The notes under the pieces were generated by a model, which was not told the origin of the DNA, ran no database searches, and saw only the letters and a list, made by a program, of their open reading frames with translations. Both the position numbers and the translations under genes were made by a program. A stretch of DNA of 64,000 nucleotides from positions 186,001 to 250,000 of the forward strand of contig NZ_CP060296.1 in NCBI RefSeq assembly GCF_014303735.1, in the 5' to 3' direction. The first letter of the stretch is position 1; every line of letters starts with the position of its first letter. Positions 61,526-64,000 of the stretch are shown here, one piece after another. The stretch is from Variovorax sp. PAMC28562 (GTDB lineage Bacteria > Pseudomonadota > Gammaproteobacteria > Burkholderiales > Burkholderiaceae_C).

Positions 61526-62530
61526 CTACTTCCGATGGCTCAGCGCGTTGGTCACCAGCCTCGAAGTGATATCGACGATCTGAATCATTCGCTCGTAGGG
61601 CATGCGAGTGGGGCCAATGACACCCAGCGTGCCGACGACCTTGCCGTCGACTTCGTAGTTCGCACTGACGATCGACAAATCGTCGAACGGCACGACCTGA
61701 CTTTCACCACCGATGAAGATCCGGACGCCGTCGGCCTTGCTCGACACGTCCAGCAAACGCATCAATTGCGCCTTTTGCTCGAACAGTTCGAAGGCCCGGC
61801 GCAGCTGGCCCATGTCGCTCGAAAAATCAGAGACGGCGAGCAGATTGCGCTCGCCCGAGATCACGACTTCGTCTTGCGCTTCTGTCATCACCTCGGAGCT
61901 CGCCTGTACGGCCGCCTGCATCAGCAACACGATTTCGCCACGGAGTTTTTCGACTTCGGATTGCAGTCGATCGCGCACCTGTTCGATCGTCAACCCGGCG
62001 TAGTTGGCGTTGATGTAGTTCGACGCTTCCACCAACTGCGACTGCGTGTAGTCGGCTTCCGGAAAAATCACCCGGTTTTGCACATCGCCATCGGGCGATA
62101 CGATGATGACCAGCAGCCGGCGGTCCGACAGTCGCAAAAATTCGATCTGCTTGAACACCGAAGCGCGCCGCGGGGCCATGACGACGCCAACGAACTGCGA
62201 CAGGTTCGACAACAGGTTGGCCGCGTTCGCGATCACCTTCTGCGGTTGGTCTGGCGCCAACGTGGCAGCGCTGAACTGGTCGCGTTGCGCGGTCAGCATC
62301 GTGTCGACGAAAAGGCGATAGCCGCGCGCGGTCGGGATGCGCCCGGCAGACGTGTGCGGGCTCGCAATCAGGCCCAGATTCTCGAGGTCGGACATCACGT
62401 TTCGGATAGTCGCCGCAGACAGTTCGAGCCCCGAAGCGCGAGACAGCGTGCGCGATCCCACCGGCTGTCCTTCAGCGATGTAACGCTCAACAAGAGTCTT
62501 GAGCAGCAACTTGGCGCGATCGTCCAGCAT
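61526..62530 (-). CDS. hrcA: Heat-inducible transcription repressor HrcA
   Basis: This 334-aa repressor begins [21 protein letters not shown] and has the winged helix [30 protein letters not shown] (split near 31-60), plus the C-terminal [19 protein letters not shown] block. It represses groE/dnaK-type operons at CIRCE. It diverges from nadK with 28 bp between starts; no CIRCE element is visible here. Confidence 0.94.
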   Translation of the reverse strand: MLDDRAKLLLKTLVERYIAEGQPVGSRTLSRASGLELSAATIRNVMSDLENLGLIASPHTSAGRIPTARGYRLFVDTMLTAQRDQFSAATLAPDQPQKVIANAANLLSNLSQFVGVVMAPRRASVFKQIEFLRLSDRRLLVIIVSPDGDVQNRVIFPEADYTQSQLVEASNYINANYAGLTIEQVRDRLQSEVEKLRGEIVLLMQAAVQASSEVMTEAQDEVVISGERNLLAVSDFSSDMGQLRRAFELFEQKAQLMRLLDVSSKADGVRIFIGGESQVVPFDDLSIVSANYEVDGKVVGTLGVIGPTRMPYERMIQIVDITSRLVTNALSHRK

Positions 62531-62558
62531 CGATGAATTTTAGTGTTGTAATTTGTGA

Positions 62559-63455
62559 ATGACCTCCCGCTTTCGACGCGTTGCGCTGATTGGCAAGTAC
62601 CAAGCCTCGGGCGCGCGCGCTCAGGCCGGGGCGCAAGACGGCGTGATGGAAGACATCGGCGCATTCCTCGAATCGCATGGTTGCGAGGTCGTTGTCGAGC
62701 AGTCGACCGATGAGCATCCGGAGATCAGCCGCTATGCGGCCTTGAGCGTCGGAGAAATCGGCCGAACCTGCGATCTTGGCTTGGTGGTGGGGGGTGACGG
62801 AACGATGCTGGGCATCGGCCGCCAGCTCGCTTGCTACGGCGTGCCATTGGTCGGCATTAACCGCGGACGACTCGGATTCATCACCGACATCCGGCTGGAA
62901 GACTACAAGGCGACGCTGGTGCCAATGTTGGCCGGCGACTATGAAGAAGACCATCGCAGCCTGATGCACGCGCGCGTGCTGCGCGACGGCAACGTCGTGT
63001 TCGACGCGCTTGCAATGAACGACGTGGTGGTCAACCGTGGCGCGACATCCGGCATGGTCGAACTGCGTGTCACGGTTGGTCGACACATCGTCGCCGTGCA
63101 GCGCGCCGACGGATTGATCATTGCCTCGCCGACCGGCTCGACCGCCTATGCCTTGTCCGCCGGCGGCCCTTTGATGCACCCGGCCATTCCAGGCTGGGTC
63201 ATGGTCCCGATCGCGCCGCACACATTGTCGAACCGCCCGATCCTGCTGCCGGACGCGGACGAGATATCGATCGAACTGGTGTCGGGTCGCGACGCCAGCG
63301 CGAACTTCGACATGCAGTCGCTCGCCACGCTAATGCTCGGTGACACAGTTGTGGTTCGCCGGTCGGATCATCGCGTGCGCTTTCTGCATCCGAAGGGGTG
63401 GAGTTACTTTGACACGCTGCGCAAGAAATTGCACTGGAACGAAGGAGGTTCCTGA
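62559..63455 (+). CDS. nadK: NAD kinase
   Basis: This 298-aa kinase makes NADP from NAD. It has [14 protein letters not shown] (the GGDGT motif), [28 protein letters not shown] and [19 protein letters not shown]. It lies 1 bp before recN. Confidence 0.94.
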   Translation: MTSRFRRVALIGKYQASGARAQAGAQDGVMEDIGAFLESHGCEVVVEQSTDEHPEISRYAALSVGEIGRTCDLGLVVGGDGTMLGIGRQLACYGVPLVGINRGRLGFITDIRLEDYKATLVPMLAGDYEEDHRSLMHARVLRDGNVVFDALAMNDVVVNRGATSGMVELRVTVGRHIVAVQRADGLIIASPTGSTAYALSAGGPLMHPAIPGWVMVPIAPHTLSNRPILLPDADEISIELVSGRDASANFDMQSLATLMLGDTVVVRRSDHRVRFLHPKGWSYFDTLRKKLHWNEGGS

Positions 63456-63456
63456 G

Positions 63457-64000
63457 GTGGCTCTGCGACGTATTGCGCTGCGCGATTTTGTGATCGTGCA
63501 TGCGCTCGAACTGGATTTTTCGACCGGCTTCACGGTATTGACGGGTGAGACGGGCGCCGGCAAGTCGATCCTGATCGACGCGCTTCAACTGGCATTGGGG
63601 AGCCGGGCCGACGCCGGCTCGGTGCGCGAAGGTGCCGAGCGGCTCGACGTGAGCGTGGAGTTCGACGCTGCACCGGCGTTGGCGTCGTGGCTCGACGAAG
63701 GTGGCTTCGAGGCCAATGAGGCTTTACTGCTGCGCCGAACGGTCGACCTGCAAGGACGCAGCCGTGGCTGGATCAACGGCGCCCCGGCCACCGCCGCGCA
63801 ATTGCGCACCGTGGGCGACCTGCTGCTCGACATTCATGGCCAGCACGCTTGGCAGAGCCTGACCCGGCCTGACGCGGTCAGGGGCTTGCTCGATGCGTAT
63901 GCCGACGTGAGCACGAGCGCACTGGAGGCGAGCTGGCACGGCTGGCGCCAGGCGCTGACCGCACTGGATGTCGCGCGCTCCGCACAAGATTCCTTGCAGC
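63457..64000 (+). CDS. recN: DNA repair protein RecN (partial, 3' end outside window)
   Basis: The open frame runs from a GTG at 63457, with GGAGG 8 bp upstream, to the window edge, about 181 codons. It has ALRRIALRDFVIVHALELDF, Walker A TGETGAGKSILIDALQLALG, RRTVDLQGRSRGWINGAPAT and LLDIHGQHAWQSL, the N-terminal SMC-like ATPase half of RecN. It acts in double-strand break repair. nadK-recN order after divergent hrcA is a common arrangement. Confidence 0.93.
   Translation, partial: MALRRIALRDFVIVHALELDFSTGFTVLTGETGAGKSILIDALQLALGSRADAGSVREGAERLDVSVEFDAAPALASWLDEGGFEANEALLLRRTVDLQGRSRGWINGAPATAAQLRTVGDLLLDIHGQHAWQSLTRPDAVRGLLDAYADVSTSALEASWHGWRQALTALDVARSAQDSLQ

Overview
The window is about 64 kb of GC-rich chromosomal DNA. 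It looks like a Burkholderiales beta-proteobacterium of the Comamonadaceae (Variovorax-like). The reasons are: a Bug/TctC binding protein with no membrane partners beside it; the conserved block of kinase, phosphatase, rph, rdgB and hemW facing yicC, gmk, rpoZ, spoT and greB; DUF6502/DUF5666 genes; and many ABC-transport catabolic cassettes. Species assignment is inference. I saw no IS element, prophage, integrase, CRISPR array or rRNA. Family names rest on motifs read by eye; no database search was run.

Left (1-11627): a plant-compound or sugar-acid cassette. It holds a tannase/feruloyl-esterase-like lipoprotein cut by the window edge, an enolase-superfamily dehydratase, and a leftward operon of sugar-type ABC binding protein, two permeases, a shikimate-dehydrogenase-like enzyme, a Bug protein, an HpcH/HpaI aldolase and an IlvD/Edd dehydratase. 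A divergent GntR/FadR regulator and the transporter ATPase complete it. Next (11667-13622) is a carotenoid-oxygenase/DUF2141 pair.

Second cassette (13840-24487): an XRE-cupin regulator diverges from a D-amino-acid-oxidase-like flavoprotein, an M81 (MlrC-like) metallopeptidase, a complete Dpp-type peptide transporter and an N-acyl-D-amino-acid deacylase. Together they suggest uptake and breakdown of D-residue-containing or modified peptides. From 24495 to 28134 come small proteins, a flavin monooxygenase and a possible beta/gamma-crystallin-like lipoprotein.

Third cassette (28171-38518): a leftward Pot-type ABC operon wraps an HcnABC-like three-subunit amine or opine dehydrogenase. It diverges from an IclR regulator, an ALDH7-type semialdehyde dehydrogenase and a D-2-hydroxyacid dehydrogenase. 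A strong palindrome lies between the two arms.

Middle (38512-50779): mostly small and poorly known genes, an agmatinase-type ureohydrolase followed by the remains of an amino-acid binding-protein gene, a glutaredoxin-fold protein with no cysteine, and an orphan response regulator. Here lies the most unusual locus: two DUF6502 paralogues converge on a DUF5666 lipoprotein and are flanked by two zinc-ribbon membrane proteins. Three copies of one 17-bp palindrome (ATGTGA-N5-TCACAT) sit in its two divergent promoter regions.

Right (50893-64000): housekeeping genes. These are tRNA-Ser, a TetR regulator, hemW, rdgB, rph, a PP2C phosphatase and Ser/Thr kinase pair, yicC, gmk, rpoZ, spoT, greB, tRNA-Arg, tRNA-Ile2, hrcA, nadK and the start of recN.
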